Assembly: GCF_003002065.1 (NCBI RefSeq) | Contig: NZ_PVZG01000005.1 | Location: forward strand, 417,660-481,659 | From: Pseudosporangium ferrugineum | Lineage (GTDB): Bacteria; Actinomycetota; Actinomycetes; Mycobacteriales; Micromonosporaceae | DNA: 64,000 nt | Direction of reading: 5' to 3' | Part shown: positions 1 to 9,254 of the stretch, one piece after another | Layout of the letters: each line of letters starts with the position of its first letter | Position numbering within the stretch: the first letter of the stretch is position 1 | Program-made: the position numbers and the translations under genes | The notes under the pieces: model-generated | The model's input: the letters and a program-made list of their open reading frames with translations, nothing else | What the model was told of the DNA's origin: nothing | Databases searched by the model: none

Positions 1-1
1 C

Positions 2-547
2 CTGCCGTTCTTCGCCCTGGCCGCGGTCGAGGCGCTGCGCCAGCACCCGGTCGTCAACTCGTCGATCGACCAGGAGGCCGGCACCGTCACGTACCACGAC
101 GGCGAGCACCTGGGCATCGCGGTGGACACCCCGAAGGGCCTGGTCGTCCCGGTCCTGCGGGACGCCGGCGACCTCAACCTGGCCGGCCTGGCCAAGCGGA
201 TCGCCGACGTCGCCGAGCGCACCCGCAACAACAAGATCAGCCCCGACGAGCTCTCCGGCGGCACGTTCACGCTGACCAACACGGGCAGCCGCGGCGCGCT
301 CTTCGACACCCCGATCATCAACCAGCCCCAGGTAGGCATCCTGGGCACCGGCGCCGTGGTCAAGCGAGCGGTAGTCGTCGACGACCCCAACCTGGGCGAA
401 CTCGTCGTCCCCCGCTCCATGGTCTACCTCGCCCTGAGCTACGACCACCGCATCGTCGACGGCGCCGACGCCGCCCGCTTCCTGGTGACGATGAAGGAAC
501 GCCTCGAAGCCGGCCAGTTCGAGGGCGACCTCGGCCTGCACGCCTGA
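2..547 (+). CDS. sucB: 2-oxoacid dehydrogenase E2 acyltransferase, C-terminal part (5' end outside window)
   Basis: This is the last 181 residues of the catalytic (acyltransferase) domain of a 2-oxoacid dehydrogenase E2, most likely the dihydrolipoamide succinyltransferase of 2-oxoglutarate dehydrogenase. The frame is open from base 2, so the lipoyl and E1/E3-binding domains lie outside. Visible family signatures are [10 protein letters not shown] in the middle and the active-site motif [10 protein letters not shown] near the C-terminus, whose His and Asp carry out acyl transfer to CoA. The frame ends in GDLGLHA. lipB and lipA, which attach and make the lipoyl cofactor of this enzyme, lie 6 to 9 kb downstream, which fits. 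The exact substrate (succinyl versus another acyl group) cannot be fixed from this fragment. Confidence 0.9.
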   Translation: MPFFALAAVEALRQHPVVNSSIDQEAGTVTYHDGEHLGIAVDTPKGLVVPVLRDAGDLNLAGLAKRIADVAERTRNNKISPDELSGGTFTLTNTGSRGALFDTPIINQPQVGILGTGAVVKRAVVVDDPNLGELVVPRSMVYLALSYDHRIVDGADAARFLVTMKERLEAGQFEGDLGLHA

Positions 548-1174
548 GCACGCCCCGTCGGGACCGGGCAGCCTCCGCGCCGCCCGGTCCCGACGGACCA
601 CCCTCCGCGCGGTCTCCAACCGCGCCGTCTCCAACCGCGCCCTCTTCAACCGCGCCCCTCTTCAACCGCGCCCTCTTCAACCGCGCCCTCTTCAACCGCG
701 CCCTCTCGGGGTGGGTTGGCCTCCGGGTGGGTTGGCCTCCGGGTGGGCTAGCGGTGGGTGGGCCGACCGCGGGGTGAGGGCCTTGAGCGGGCCCGGCGCG
801 GGCGAGCCGACTTTGAGTGGTCGGCCTTGAGCGGGCGGCCTTGAGCGGGCGGGCGCGGGTGAGCCGACTTCGAGCGGCCGACCTTGAACGGTTGGACGCC
901 GGTGAGCCGAGCCCCAGGGAGCTACCACCCTTTGGGCGGGCCCTCTCACGGCTGGCGGACGGGCCGGCGCGCGGGCGGGTGGGCCGAGGCGCGGGCGGAC
1001 GGGCAGGCGCGCGGACGGGCAGGCGCGCGGGCTACCTATTGGGGCGGGGTGGGCTTCGGGTGCGGGCTCCGGGCGGCCTCGGCCGGTCGGCTACGCGTGG
1101 AAGATCACAGGGGAGGGGCGCTTCGGCGCCTCTTTCGTGTTTTGAGCGGGTTCAAGTTCGGGAATGATGGGGAT
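548..1174. repeat. Intergenic region with short tandem repeats
   Basis: There is no convincing gene in this 627-base gap. It opens with a run of a 15-base unit, TTCAACCGCGCCCTC with variants (about 611-706). Two copies of a 16-base GTGGGTTGGCCTCCGG unit follow, then TTGAGCGGGC-type repeats (about 780-880) and a GCGGGCGG-rich stretch (about 965-1030). Long open frames cross it on both strands only because stop codons are rare at this GC content. Confidence 0.7.
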
Positions 1175-2092
1175 ATGCGGATCCTCATGGCCGGCGCGTC
1201 GGGCTTTCTGGGCACCACCCTTGCCGAGCGGCTGCGGGACGGCGGGCATGACGTCGTCCGGCTGGTGCGGCGGGCGGTCGAGGGGGCCGATGAGGCGTCG
1301 TGGAAGCCGTCGGCGGGGCAGCTCGATCCGGCGTTGCTGGTCGGTGCGGACGCCGTCGTGAATCTGGCCGGGGCCGGGGTCGGGGACAAGCGGTGGACGG
1401 CCCGCTACAAGAGTTTGATCCGTAGCAGCCGGGTGGACAGCACCGGCACCATCGCGCGGGCCATCCGGCAGCTGCCCGCCGAGGACCGGCCGAAGGTTCT
1501 CCTGCAGTCTTCGGCCGTCGGGTGGTACGGCGACACCGGCGACCGGGAGGTCACCGAGGAGGCGCCGGCCGGCACCGGGTTCCTCGCCGACGTGTGCCGG
1601 GTCTGGGAGGCCGCCGCCCGGCCCGCCGAGGATGCCGGCACCCGGGTGGTCCTGCTGCGCACCGGGCTTCCGCTGGCCGCGAACGGTGGCCTCCTCAAGC
1701 CGCAGATGCCCCTGTTCCGGCTCGGCGCCGGGGCGAAGCTGGGCGGCGGGAAACAGTGGGTGCCGTGGATCGCCCTCGCCGACTGGCTGGCCGCCGCCGA
1801 GTTCCTGCTGGCGCGCGACGACCTCGCCGGCCCGGTCAACGTGGTCGGGCCACGTCCGGTGACCAACGCCGAGTTCACCCGCACCCTCGGCAGGGTGCTG
1901 AACCGCCCGGCGCTGCTCCAGGTGCCGGGACTCGCCCTGCAGGTCGCGCTCGGCGAGTTCGCCCACGAGGCGCTGCGCAGCCAACGTGTGCTGCCGGGAG
2001 TGCTGGAGCGCGCCGGCTTCACCTTCGCCTACCCGAACCTCGAATCGGCCCTCCACGCCGCCGTCGGCACCGAATCCCCCGCAGCCGCCTGA
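1175..2092 (+). CDS. TIGR01777-family NAD-dependent epimerase/dehydratase-like protein
   Basis: The protein has 305 residues. The N-terminus MRILMAGASGFLGTTLAERL is a Rossmann dinucleotide-binding motif of the extended SDR fold. QSSAVGWYGDTGD and the C-terminal VPWIALADW and GPVNVVGPRPVTNAEF segments are typical of the TIGR01777/YfcH group (DUF1731 at the C-terminus), which is common in actinobacteria and whose substrate is not established. I chose the ATG at 1175 because it starts exactly at the Rossmann motif; the same frame is open far upstream through repeat DNA, which is not protein-like. It stands alone between two repeat-rich gaps. Confidence 0.88.
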   Translation: MRILMAGASGFLGTTLAERLRDGGHDVVRLVRRAVEGADEASWKPSAGQLDPALLVGADAVVNLAGAGVGDKRWTARYKSLIRSSRVDSTGTIARAIRQLPAEDRPKVLLQSSAVGWYGDTGDREVTEEAPAGTGFLADVCRVWEAAARPAEDAGTRVVLLRTGLPLAANGGLLKPQMPLFRLGAGAKLGGGKQWVPWIALADWLAAAEFLLARDDLAGPVNVVGPRPVTNAEFTRTLGRVLNRPALLQVPGLALQVALGEFAHEALRSQRVLPGVLERAGFTFAYPNLESALHAAVGTESPAAA

Positions 2093-2143
2093 CCGCCCGG
2101 CAGCCGGCCGGCCCGGAGGGCTGGGCGGCGCAAAGGCTGGAGG

Positions 2144-2545
2144 GTGGCCGGGCACGGCTGCACGGGCTGATCGCGTGCGCTCGTGTGCGGTGGCCGGACA
2201 CGGCTGCATGGGCCGATTGCGCGCGCTCGTGTTGGGGTGGCCGGACACGGCCGCACGGGTCGATCGCGGGCGCGCGTGCGGGGTGCCTGGCGCGGGGTTC
2301 GCCGGGCGCCGGGTACCCAGGCGCGGGGTTCGTCGGGCGGCCAGGTACCCAAGCGCCGGGCGCGCGGGGTGCTGGGCGCGCGCGGCGCCGGGCGCGCGGG
2401 GTGCTGGGCGCGCGGGGTTCGTCGGGCGCCAGGTACCCAAGCGCCGGGCGCGCGGGGTGCTGGGCGCGCGCGGCGCCGGGCGCGCGGGGTGCTGGGCGCG
2501 CGGGGTGCTGGGCGCGCGGGGTGCTGGGCGCGCGGGGTGCCGGGT
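2144..2545. repeat. Nested tandem repeats downstream of the epimerase gene
   Basis: First come three diverged copies of a 46-47-base unit starting GGTGGCCGGRCACGGCTGCA (about 2144, 2189 and 2236). They are followed by repeats built from GCTGGGCGCGCGGGG (15 bases) mixed with blocks containing CAGGTACCCAAGCGCCGGG (about 2280-2545). The last copies, at about 2485-2540, are nearly perfect. No gene is seen in 2093-2678. Confidence 0.85.
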
Positions 2546-2678
2546 CACAACTGGCTGGGAATCGGGGTGCGGGGGTGGGGCCCTGACCTGGGGTCTCGGG
2601 GCGGAGGGGCGGCGGAGGGCGGCGCCACCCACCGGGACGGGTCGGCCGGGGGCGGGAGTTGTTGATAATCTGCGGCTG

Positions 2679-4544
2679 GTGTCCGTCGTTGCCGCAGCCC
2701 CGTCCGAGTCCGCCGAGCCGCCGGCAACGTCACCGGCCCGCCGCGGCTCTCTCGCGTGGCGCCCGCATCTGCCCGTCGCCGTCATCGCGCTGGCGCTCGC
2801 CACGTACGTGACGAGCGGTCTCTGGTTCGATCCGGCGAACCGGGGGTTGACCGAGAACCTGGGCGACCAGGCGTTCTTCGAATGGGTCCTCGGGTACGGG
2901 GTGTACACGCTCGGGCACGGCGCCGACCCGTTCTACACGTGGATGCTCAACGCGCCGGTCGGGGTGAACCTGGCCGCGAACACCTCCATCACCGTGTACT
3001 CGACGCTGTTCTCCCCGCTGACGTTCCTGGCCGGACCGCAGGTCACGTTCGTGACGATCCTGACCCTGAACCTCGCCGCGTCGGGCTTCGCCTGGTATCT
3101 GTTCCTGCGCCGCTACCTCGTCGGGAACCAGACCGCGGCCACGCTCGGCGGGCTCTTCTGCGGCTTCGCGCCCGGGTTCGTCTCGCACGCCAACGGGCAC
3201 CTGAACTGGACGGCCGGCTGGATCGCGCCGGTGGTGCTGTGGTGGGTGCTCAAGCTGCGGGAGCCCGGCAAGTGGCTGCTGCACGGCGTGGTCCTCGGCC
3301 TGCTGGTCGCCGTCGGGTTCTCGATCGCCGCCGAGGGGCTGTTCTTCACCGCGCTCGCCTGCGGCGTCTTCGTGCTGGTCTGGTCGCTGGCGCCGGCCAC
3401 CCGCGCCGAGGCCCGGGCCGCCGCGCCGCGGGTGCTGGCCGCGCTGGGCGTCACCGCGGTGCAGGCGGGGCTGCTGCTGGCGTACCCGCTCTACATGCAC
3501 TTCGCGGGGCCGCACACCTTCACGGGTACGGGCTTCAACCAGGCCCACTATGCCGAGGACGTCGGCGCCTACGTCGAGTATCCGAACCGTTCCCTGGCCG
3601 GCTACGCGGGGCTGGGCAGCAAGCTGGCTCCCAACGCGACGGAGGAGACGTCCTATTTCGGCGTACCGTTGATGGTTCTCGCGGTTGTGGCCGTGGTGTT
3701 CCTGTGGCGGCGCGCGGCACCCGGCCGGCGCTCGACGCTGGCCGCGCTCAGCACCGTGGCCGTGATCTTCATGGTGCTGTCCTGGGGGCCGCAGCTGAGG
3801 ATCTTCAAGACCGAGACCGGCTTCAAGCTTCCGTACGAGGCCCTGCGCGATCTTCCGCTGTTCGACTCCGCGCTGCCGGCCCGCCTGGCGCTCGTGGTCG
3901 CCGTCGTCATCGGCATCCTGCTGGCCCTGCTCGCCGACCGGCTGCTGAGCGAGTCCCTGCCGGTGCGCACCGGCGCCCTGTGGACGGCGGTGTTCGCGGT
4001 GGCGCTCGTCCCGCTGATCCCGATGCCGGTGCGGACGTCGCTGCGCTCGCCGGAGCCCGCGTTCATCGCCGACGGCATCTGGCGGGACTACGTCAGCGAC
4101 AACGGGGTGATGACCGCGCTGCCGTTCGCCACCACCGACACCGCGGACGGGCAGCGCTGGCAGGCGTACACGATGGCCCGGGCCGGCAAGCAGTTCCGGA
4201 TCCCCGGCGGCTATTTCCTCGGGCCGGGCGGGCCCGACGGCGTCGGGCAGATCGGCGCGTCGCCCCGCAACACCGACTGGCTGTTCTTCCAGGCGGCCTA
4301 CTACGGGACGCTCGTCGCGGTGGACGACTTCGACCGGCTGCGCGCCCGGCAGGATTTCGCGTACTGGGGCGTCGAGGCGGTGTTCCTGCCGGACGAGATC
4401 ACCGGCTCGCATACGGGGCTTTTCCGCTCCGCGGTGGAGACCACCGCCCGCGACCTGCTCGGCGAGCCGCAACGGGTGGGCGGGGTGCTGCTGTGGCGGA
4501 TCCGGCCGGGCGTGGATCCGGTGGACCGCAACAGTTCCGGGTGA
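2679..4544 (+). CDS. Polytopic membrane protein, GT-C-like, copy 1 of a tandem pair
   Basis: This is an integral membrane protein of about 621 residues with roughly ten or more hydrophobic segments through residue ~450 and a soluble C-terminal part. An early extracytoplasmic loop carries NLGDQAFFEWVL, an acidic motif like those at the active site of GT-C glycosyltransferases, and a second loop has [13 protein letters not shown]. This fold would use a polyprenyl-phosphate sugar donor, but that is an inference; I do not recognise a named family. The GTG at 2679 is chosen because it begins the sequence just before the first hydrophobic segment and parallels the start of copy 2; no clear Shine-Dalgarno is visible. 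The neighbouring gene at 4589 is an obvious paralogue. Confidence 0.8.
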   Translation: MSVVAAAPSESAEPPATSPARRGSLAWRPHLPVAVIALALATYVTSGLWFDPANRGLTENLGDQAFFEWVLGYGVYTLGHGADPFYTWMLNAPVGVNLAANTSITVYSTLFSPLTFLAGPQVTFVTILTLNLAASGFAWYLFLRRYLVGNQTAATLGGLFCGFAPGFVSHANGHLNWTAGWIAPVVLWWVLKLREPGKWLLHGVVLGLLVAVGFSIAAEGLFFTALACGVFVLVWSLAPATRAEARAAAPRVLAALGVTAVQAGLLLAYPLYMHFAGPHTFTGTGFNQAHYAEDVGAYVEYPNRSLAGYAGLGSKLAPNATEETSYFGVPLMVLAVVAVVFLWRRAAPGRRSTLAALSTVAVIFMVLSWGPQLRIFKTETGFKLPYEALRDLPLFDSALPARLALVVAVVIGILLALLADRLLSESLPVRTGALWTAVFAVALVPLIPMPVRTSLRSPEPAFIADGIWRDYVSDNGVMTALPFATTDTADGQRWQAYTMARAGKQFRIPGGYFLGPGGPDGVGQIGASPRNTDWLFFQAAYYGTLVAVDDFDRLRARQDFAYWGVEAVFLPDEITGSHTGLFRSAVETTARDLLGEPQRVGGVLLWRIRPGVDPVDRNSSG

Positions 4545-4588
4545 CTCCTGGAACGGCGGACGACATAGTTCACTGCTAATTTTCCCCC

Positions 4589-6739
4589 GTGGCCGTCGCA
4601 ACCATCGCCCCCGAGGTCGCCGAACCCCGCGCCTCCCCCGGCACGAACTACCGCCGCGCCGGACGGATGTGGCACGCGCTCGTCGGGCTGATCTGCCTCG
4701 GCATGGGCTACTGGGTCACGTCCGGGCTGTGGATGGACCCGTACCGGCGTACGGTCTCGCACAACCGGGGCGATCACGCGTTCTTCGAGTGGATGCTGGC
4801 GTACGGCGTGCAGATCCTGCGGACCGGCGCGGACCCCTTCTACACCGACCTGCTCAACGCCCCGCTCGGGGTGAACCTGGCGGCGAACACATCGGTCACG
4901 GCGTACGCGATCGTGTTCGCGCCCCTGACCTTCCTCGCCGGACCGCAGCTCACGTACGCGGTCATCCTCACCCTGAATCTCGCCGCCTCCGCCTTCGCCT
5001 GGTATCTGCTGTTCCACCGGTACGCCGTGCGCCACCGCGCCGCGGCCGTCCTCGGTGGCCTGTTCGCCGGCTTCGCCCCGGGCTGGATCTCGCACGCCAA
5101 CGGCCATCTCAACTGGACGGCCGGCTGGATCGCACCGGTGATCATCTGGTGGGTGCTGCGGCTGCGCACGTCCCGCCGCTGGTTGCTGAACGGCACGGTG
5201 CTCGGCCTCCTCATGGCGATCGGGTTCTCCATCGCCGCCGAGTGGCTGTTCTGGACCGCGCTGGGCACCACCGTGTTCGTGCTCGCGTGGAGCTGCGGCC
5301 GGGGCACCTGGCCGCAGGCGCGGGCCGCGGCGGCCACCACGTTCGCCGCGCTGGGGATGAGCGCGCTGGTGGCCGACACGCTGCTCGCGTACCCGCTCTA
5401 CATGCACTTCGCCGGGCCCGGCTCGTTCCACGGCACCGGCTTCGACCAGCGCTGGTACGTGGAGGACGCGGCCGCGTACCTGTTCTACCCGTACCGATCG
5501 GTGGGTTCGCTGCTCGGCGTGAGCCGCGGCGACCTGGCGGTCAACCAGACCGAGGGCGCCTCGTTCTTCGGCCTTCCGCTGCTGCTGCTGATGGTCGCCG
5601 GCACGGCCGCGCTGTGGTGGCGCGCGGACCGGCAGCGCAAGGCCCTCATGCGCGCGCTCACCGTCGTGGGCGTGCTCTTCACCGCGCTGTCCCTCGGCCC
5701 CCGCTTCAACTGGTTCCAGCACGAATTCCACTTCCCTCTTCCGTACGCCGCCCTGACCCGGGTCCCGCTCTTCGACGCGGCCCTCCCCGGCCGGCTGGCC
5801 CTCGTCGTGGCCTGCGTCATCGCGACGACGCTGGCGTTGCTCGCCGACCGGCTGCCCCGCGTGCGGGCGGTCTGGGTGGCGGCGTTCGCCCTGGCGCTGG
5901 TGCCGCTCTTCCCGCTGCCGATCCTGACCACCGAACGGGCGGCGGAGCCCCGGTTCATGGCCGGCGGCACCTGGAAGCGGTACGTCTCCGAGGGCGGCGT
6001 AATCACCGCGCTTCCGCACGGCTCGAACACGGCCCCGGACGCGCAGCGCTGGCAGGCGTACGCCCTGGCCCGCGGTGAGGAGTTCCGCATCCCCGACGGG
6101 TATTTCCTGGGCCCCGGCGGCCCGGACGGCACGGGGCAGGTGGGTGCGCCCGTACGGCCGGCGGCCTGGATGTGGACCAAGTCGGCGTGGAGCGGCTACG
6201 TCTACCGGATCAGCAACTGGGACCGGCTCAAGGTCCGCACCGACCTCGCGTACTGGAACGTACAGGCGCTGTACGTCCCGGACCGGATCTCGGGGCGCGA
6301 CGGGATGATGTTCCACGAGTCGCTGGTGTGGAATCTGACGGTGCTGTTCGGGCCGGGCGAGCACGTGGACGACGTGACGGTGTGGCGGGTGCGGCCGGGG
6401 CTGGATCCGGTGCTGGTGCCCGGGGGCGGGCTGCCGAGCTCGCTGCGCCCGGCCGGCGGCCCCGGTCCCGGATCTCGGCGGCCCGGCTCGGTGCCCGCCG
6501 GCGCCTGCCCCGCGTGCCGGGCTGCGGCTGCCGGAGTCGCGGGGCCTGCGGCTGGGGCCGGCTCCGGCGGCGGGCCCTCGGCCGGGGCTCGGCCCTCGGC
6601 CGGGGCTCGACCCGGTTCTGGCTCCGGGCCGGCGGCCGGGGCTCGGCCCGGTTCCGGCGGTGCGGTGGCTGGTGTGGGCTCCGTCTCGACTGCGCCGGCA
6701 GCGGGTGCGGGGCCTGGATCGGCGCGGCCGGCGGGCTAG
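4589..6739 (+). CDS. Polytopic membrane protein, GT-C-like, copy 2, with low-complexity tail
   Basis: This paralogue of the preceding gene keeps the same landmarks: [55 protein letters not shown], and a C-terminal soluble part with [11 protein letters not shown] and [10 protein letters not shown]. Copy 1 ends right after the last motif, whereas this one runs on for about 100 residues of Pro/Ala/Gly/Ser/Arg repeats (from about residue 612), encoded by 18-base GC-rich units (about 6590-6660). The tail looks like a repeat array that captured the 3' end of the gene. The start is GTG at 4589, 44 bases after copy 1, so the two are probably one operon. The stop lies 10 bases before lipB. Confidence 0.8.
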   Translation: MAVATIAPEVAEPRASPGTNYRRAGRMWHALVGLICLGMGYWVTSGLWMDPYRRTVSHNRGDHAFFEWMLAYGVQILRTGADPFYTDLLNAPLGVNLAANTSVTAYAIVFAPLTFLAGPQLTYAVILTLNLAASAFAWYLLFHRYAVRHRAAAVLGGLFAGFAPGWISHANGHLNWTAGWIAPVIIWWVLRLRTSRRWLLNGTVLGLLMAIGFSIAAEWLFWTALGTTVFVLAWSCGRGTWPQARAAAATTFAALGMSALVADTLLAYPLYMHFAGPGSFHGTGFDQRWYVEDAAAYLFYPYRSVGSLLGVSRGDLAVNQTEGASFFGLPLLLLMVAGTAALWWRADRQRKALMRALTVVGVLFTALSLGPRFNWFQHEFHFPLPYAALTRVPLFDAALPGRLALVVACVIATTLALLADRLPRVRAVWVAAFALALVPLFPLPILTTERAAEPRFMAGGTWKRYVSEGGVITALPHGSNTAPDAQRWQAYALARGEEFRIPDGYFLGPGGPDGTGQVGAPVRPAAWMWTKSAWSGYVYRISNWDRLKVRTDLAYWNVQALYVPDRISGRDGMMFHESLVWNLTVLFGPGEHVDDVTVWRVRPGLDPVLVPGGGLPSSLRPAGGPGPGSRRPGSVPAGACPACRAAAAGVAGPAAGAGSGGGPSAGARPSAGARPGSGSGPAAGARPGSGGAVAGVGSVSTAPAAGAGPGSARPAG

Positions 6740-6749
6740 TCTGGGGGTC

Positions 6750-7379
6750 GTGACGACTTCCACCCTGCAGGTCCTCCGCCCGGGCCTGGTCGACTACCGC
6801 GAGGCCTGGGACGAGCAGCGGCGGCTGCACGAGGCCGTGGTGGCGGGCGAGCGCCCCGACACGATCCTGCTGCTCGAGCACCCGAGCGTCTTCACCGCCG
6901 GCAAGCGCACCGAGCCGATGGACCGCCCGGTCGACGGCACCCCGGTCGTCGACGTGGACCGCGGCGGCAAGATCACCTGGCACGGCCCCGGGCAGCTCGT
7001 CGGCTACCCGATCGTCAAGCTGCCCGACCCGGTCGACGTGGTGGCCTACGTGCGCCGCATCGAGCAGCTGCTCATCGACGTCTGCGCCGAGTTCGGCGTC
7101 ACCGCGGAACGCGTCGAGGGCCGCAGCGGCGCCTGGGTCCGCGCCGACGACCGAGGCCCCGACCGCAAGATCGCGGCGATCGGCATCCGGGTCGCCCGCG
7201 GCGTCACCCAGCACGGTTTCGCCATCAACTGCGACTGCGACCTGTCGAACTACGACCGTTTCGTCCCCTGCGGCATCCGCGACGCGGGCGTAACGTCGCT
7301 GACCGAGGAACTGCGCCGCCCGGTCCCGGTGGCCGAGGTCCTCCCGGCGGTCGAACGCCACCTCCCGACGCTGCTGTGA
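6750..7379 (+). CDS. lipB: Octanoyl-[ACP]:protein N-octanoyltransferase
   Basis: LipB moves octanoate from acyl carrier protein to the lipoyl domains of E2 and GcvH proteins, the first step of endogenous lipoate synthesis in the cytoplasm. The 209-residue length is normal. Seen in order are [15 protein letters not shown], the substrate-pocket motif [25 protein letters not shown] with the catalytic Lys, and FVPCGIRD with the catalytic Cys. The GTG at 6750 starts right at the conserved N-terminus; the longer open frame upstream is repeat DNA. lipA follows 2.4 kb downstream on the same strand, separated by a minus-strand aspartyl-tRNA synthetase gene. Confidence 0.95.
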   Translation: MTTSTLQVLRPGLVDYREAWDEQRRLHEAVVAGERPDTILLLEHPSVFTAGKRTEPMDRPVDGTPVVDVDRGGKITWHGPGQLVGYPIVKLPDPVDVVAYVRRIEQLLIDVCAEFGVTAERVEGRSGAWVRADDRGPDRKIAAIGIRVARGVTQHGFAINCDCDLSNYDRFVPCGIRDAGVTSLTEELRRPVPVAEVLPAVERHLPTLL

Positions 7380-7540
7380 AGCTCTACAACAACCCCCGCG
7401 ACAAACGCGTCTTCGTGCCGAACAAGGCGGGCGGGGTGTCCCTCAACTTCGGACACCCGATCGCCTGGTGGATCCTGATCCTGATGACGATCGTCCCCGT
7501 GGTCATCGTCGCCGGCGTAACCATCGCCGTCCTCGCCTGA
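7376..7540 (+). CDS. Small DUF5808-like membrane protein
   Basis: A 54-residue protein starts at a GTG that overlaps the lipB stop (GTGA), so translation is probably coupled. The N-terminus [20 protein letters not shown] followed by [11 protein letters not shown] resembles the DUF5808 signature of small actinobacterial membrane proteins. The second half (residues 31-54) is one strongly hydrophobic segment. The function is unknown; position suggests only co-expression with lipB. It is too short for routine gene calling but is well supported by the overlap and the motif. Confidence 0.7.
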   Translation: MKLYNNPRDKRVFVPNKAGGVSLNFGHPIAWWILILMTIVPVVIVAGVTIAVLA

Positions 7541-7544
7541 GCGC

Positions 7545-7900
7545 CCCGCCCGGCCCGGCCTGCCCCGCCCGCCCGGCTGTCCCGCCCGGCCCCGCCTGCC
7601 CCGCCCGCCCGGCTGTCCCGCGCGGAGCGCGGCCGACCCGGCCCGGGCCCGCCCGGCCCGGGATCGGAGCGAGCCGGGCGCGGGGCCCGAGCTGTGTGGT
7701 CCGGGCTGTGGGCTACGTGATCCGGGCGGGCGATCGCGGCGGGCGATCGCGGGCCGTCCGGGCGACCGCGGCGGGCCATCGCGGGCCGTCCGGGCGACCG
7801 CGGCGGGCCATCGCGGGCCGTCCGGGCGACTACGGCGGGCCATCGCGGGCCGTCCGGGCGACCGCGGCGGGCCATCGCGGGCCGTCCGGGCGACTACGGC
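7545..7900. repeat. 32-base tandem repeat array between convergent genes
   Basis: CCCGCCCGCCCGGCTGTCCC-type repeats (about 7545-7620) are followed by five nearly identical, directly adjoining 32-base units (7728-7759, 7760-7791, 7792-7823, 7824-7855, 7856-7887) built from GGGCGACCGCGGCGGGCCAT plus CGCGGGCCGTCC, and then a partial sixth. There are no spacers, so this is a minisatellite and not a CRISPR array. It lies between the 3' ends of the lipB operon and aspS. Confidence 0.9.
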
Positions 7901-7994
7901 CGCGGCGCGCGTTGCCTCAGCGAGCCGGCCAGCTTCCCCGCGCTCCCCGCCTCGACCACCCGCAGCGACCGACGACTCGCCGCGGCGTGACTTC

Positions 7995-9251
7995 TTACGG
8001 CGTCACGCGGTGGAGGTCGCGGGGAAAGGCCGTCGCCTCGCGGACGTTCGCCGCGCCCGTCAGCCTTGCCACGAACCGTTCCAGTCCGATGGCGAAGCCT
8101 CCGTGCGGCGGCATTCCGTACCGGAAAGCCTCGAGGTAGCCCGCCAGCGGCTCCGGGTCCGGGACCACCGCGAGGTAGTCCTCGTAGCGGTGCAGCCGCT
8201 GGCCTCCCGTGACCAGTTCCTGCCCGCGGAACAGCAGGTCGAAGCTGTTGCTCCAGCGCGGGTCGGACGGCTGCGGGTGCGTGTAGAACGGGCGTTTCGC
8301 CATCGGGTAGCCGGTCACGAAGACGAAGTCGGAGCCGTGTTCGCGGCGCGCCCAGTCGCCGATCGCGCGCTCGTGCGCCGGTGCCAGGTCCGGTTCGTCC
8401 GGTGGGGCGCCCGCGATCCGCAGCGCCTCGGCGAAGTGCACCGACGGGATCTGCGCCGGCACCGGGGGCACCTCGGCGCCCGTACGGTCCGCGACCGTCG
8501 CGGTCATGCCGGCGACGACCCGGGTCAGCGTCGCCATCACGTCCCGGTGGTCGGCGACGAAGCCCATCTCCGCGTCCAGCGACGTGTACTGCGCCAGGTG
8601 CCGCGACGTGTCGTGCGGCTCGGCGCGGAACACCGGCCCGACCTCGTAGACGCGCTCGAACACCCCGACCATCAGCTGCTTGTAGAACTGCGGCGACTGC
8701 GCGAGGTAGGCCGGCCGCCCGAAGTAGTCGAGCGCGAACACCGTGGCACCGGACTCGGTGGCCGTACCCACGATCTTGGGGGTGTGGATCTCGACGAACC
8801 GCTCCCGGTCGAGCGCGTCGCGGAACCCGGCGGTCGCGGCGGCCGCGACCCGCAGCGCCGCCGCCCGCGACGGATGCCGCAGAGCCAGAGCAGCATGGTC
8901 CAGCTGGGTGGCCATGGTCGCGCTCAGCGTCGGCCGATGCAGTTCGAACGGCAACGGTACGCCCGGAGCGCGGCTGCTCACGCGTACGGAAGGATCGGTG
9001 AGCTCGACCCCGGACGGCGCCGCGGCGTTCGCCGTGACCGTGGCCGTGACCTCGACGACGGTCTCCTCCGGCAGCGTCTCGACCAACGCGCGCACGCCGG
9101 GCTCGGTGACCACCACCTGGCTGAACCCGCCGGCGTCGCGCACGATGACGAACGCGACCGACTTGAGCAACCGGCGGCGATGCACCCAGCCGGCGACGGT
9201 GACGGTCTGCTTCTCGTGGGCGTGAAGTTCGGTGGAGAGGATGCGTTGCAC
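7995..9251 (-). CDS. aspS: Archaeal-genre, probably non-discriminating aspartyl-tRNA synthetase
   Basis: This 418-residue class II synthetase charges tRNA-Asp and probably also tRNA-Asn with aspartate. It lacks the large insertion of the usual bacterial AspRS (~590 residues), so it is the short archaeal genre. Residues 1-100 form the anticodon-binding OB domain. Motif 2 is seen in FRAEPHDTSRHLAQYTSLDAE and motif 3 in GGFAIGLERF. GWVH (His24) and AAPSGVEL (Pro79) carry His and Pro at the two loop positions that in this family go with relaxed tRNA choice, instead of Trp and Lys. The GTG at 9251 has GAGGAGG just upstream; the frame is open another 125 codons through leader repeats but is not protein-like there. 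A T-box leader precedes it. Confidence 0.88.
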   Translation of the reverse strand: MQRILSTELHAHEKQTVTVAGWVHRRRLLKSVAFVIVRDAGGFSQVVVTEPGVRALVETLPEETVVEVTATVTANAAAPSGVELTDPSVRVSSRAPGVPLPFELHRPTLSATMATQLDHAALALRHPSRAAALRVAAAATAGFRDALDRERFVEIHTPKIVGTATESGATVFALDYFGRPAYLAQSPQFYKQLMVGVFERVYEVGPVFRAEPHDTSRHLAQYTSLDAEMGFVADHRDVMATLTRVVAGMTATVADRTGAEVPPVPAQIPSVHFAEALRIAGAPPDEPDLAPAHERAIGDWARREHGSDFVFVTGYPMAKRPFYTHPQPSDPRWSNSFDLLFRGQELVTGGQRLHRYEDYLAVVPDPEPLAGYLEAFRYGMPPHGGFAIGLERFVARLTGAANVREATAFPRDLHRVTP

Positions 9252-9254
9252 GAT

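Noticed and set aside
1091..2908. 605-codon minus-strand frame antisense to the epimerase gene
   Set aside because: Arg/Pro/Ala shadow of coding and repeat DNA with no domain signal.
2730..6763. Long minus-strand frames across both membrane protein genes
   Set aside because: Composition is typical of high-GC shadow frames (RGxGRRPR type); the plus-strand genes are clear.
7728..7887. Regular 32-base repeats as a CRISPR array
   Set aside because: Units adjoin with no unique spacers and no cas genes; this is a minisatellite.
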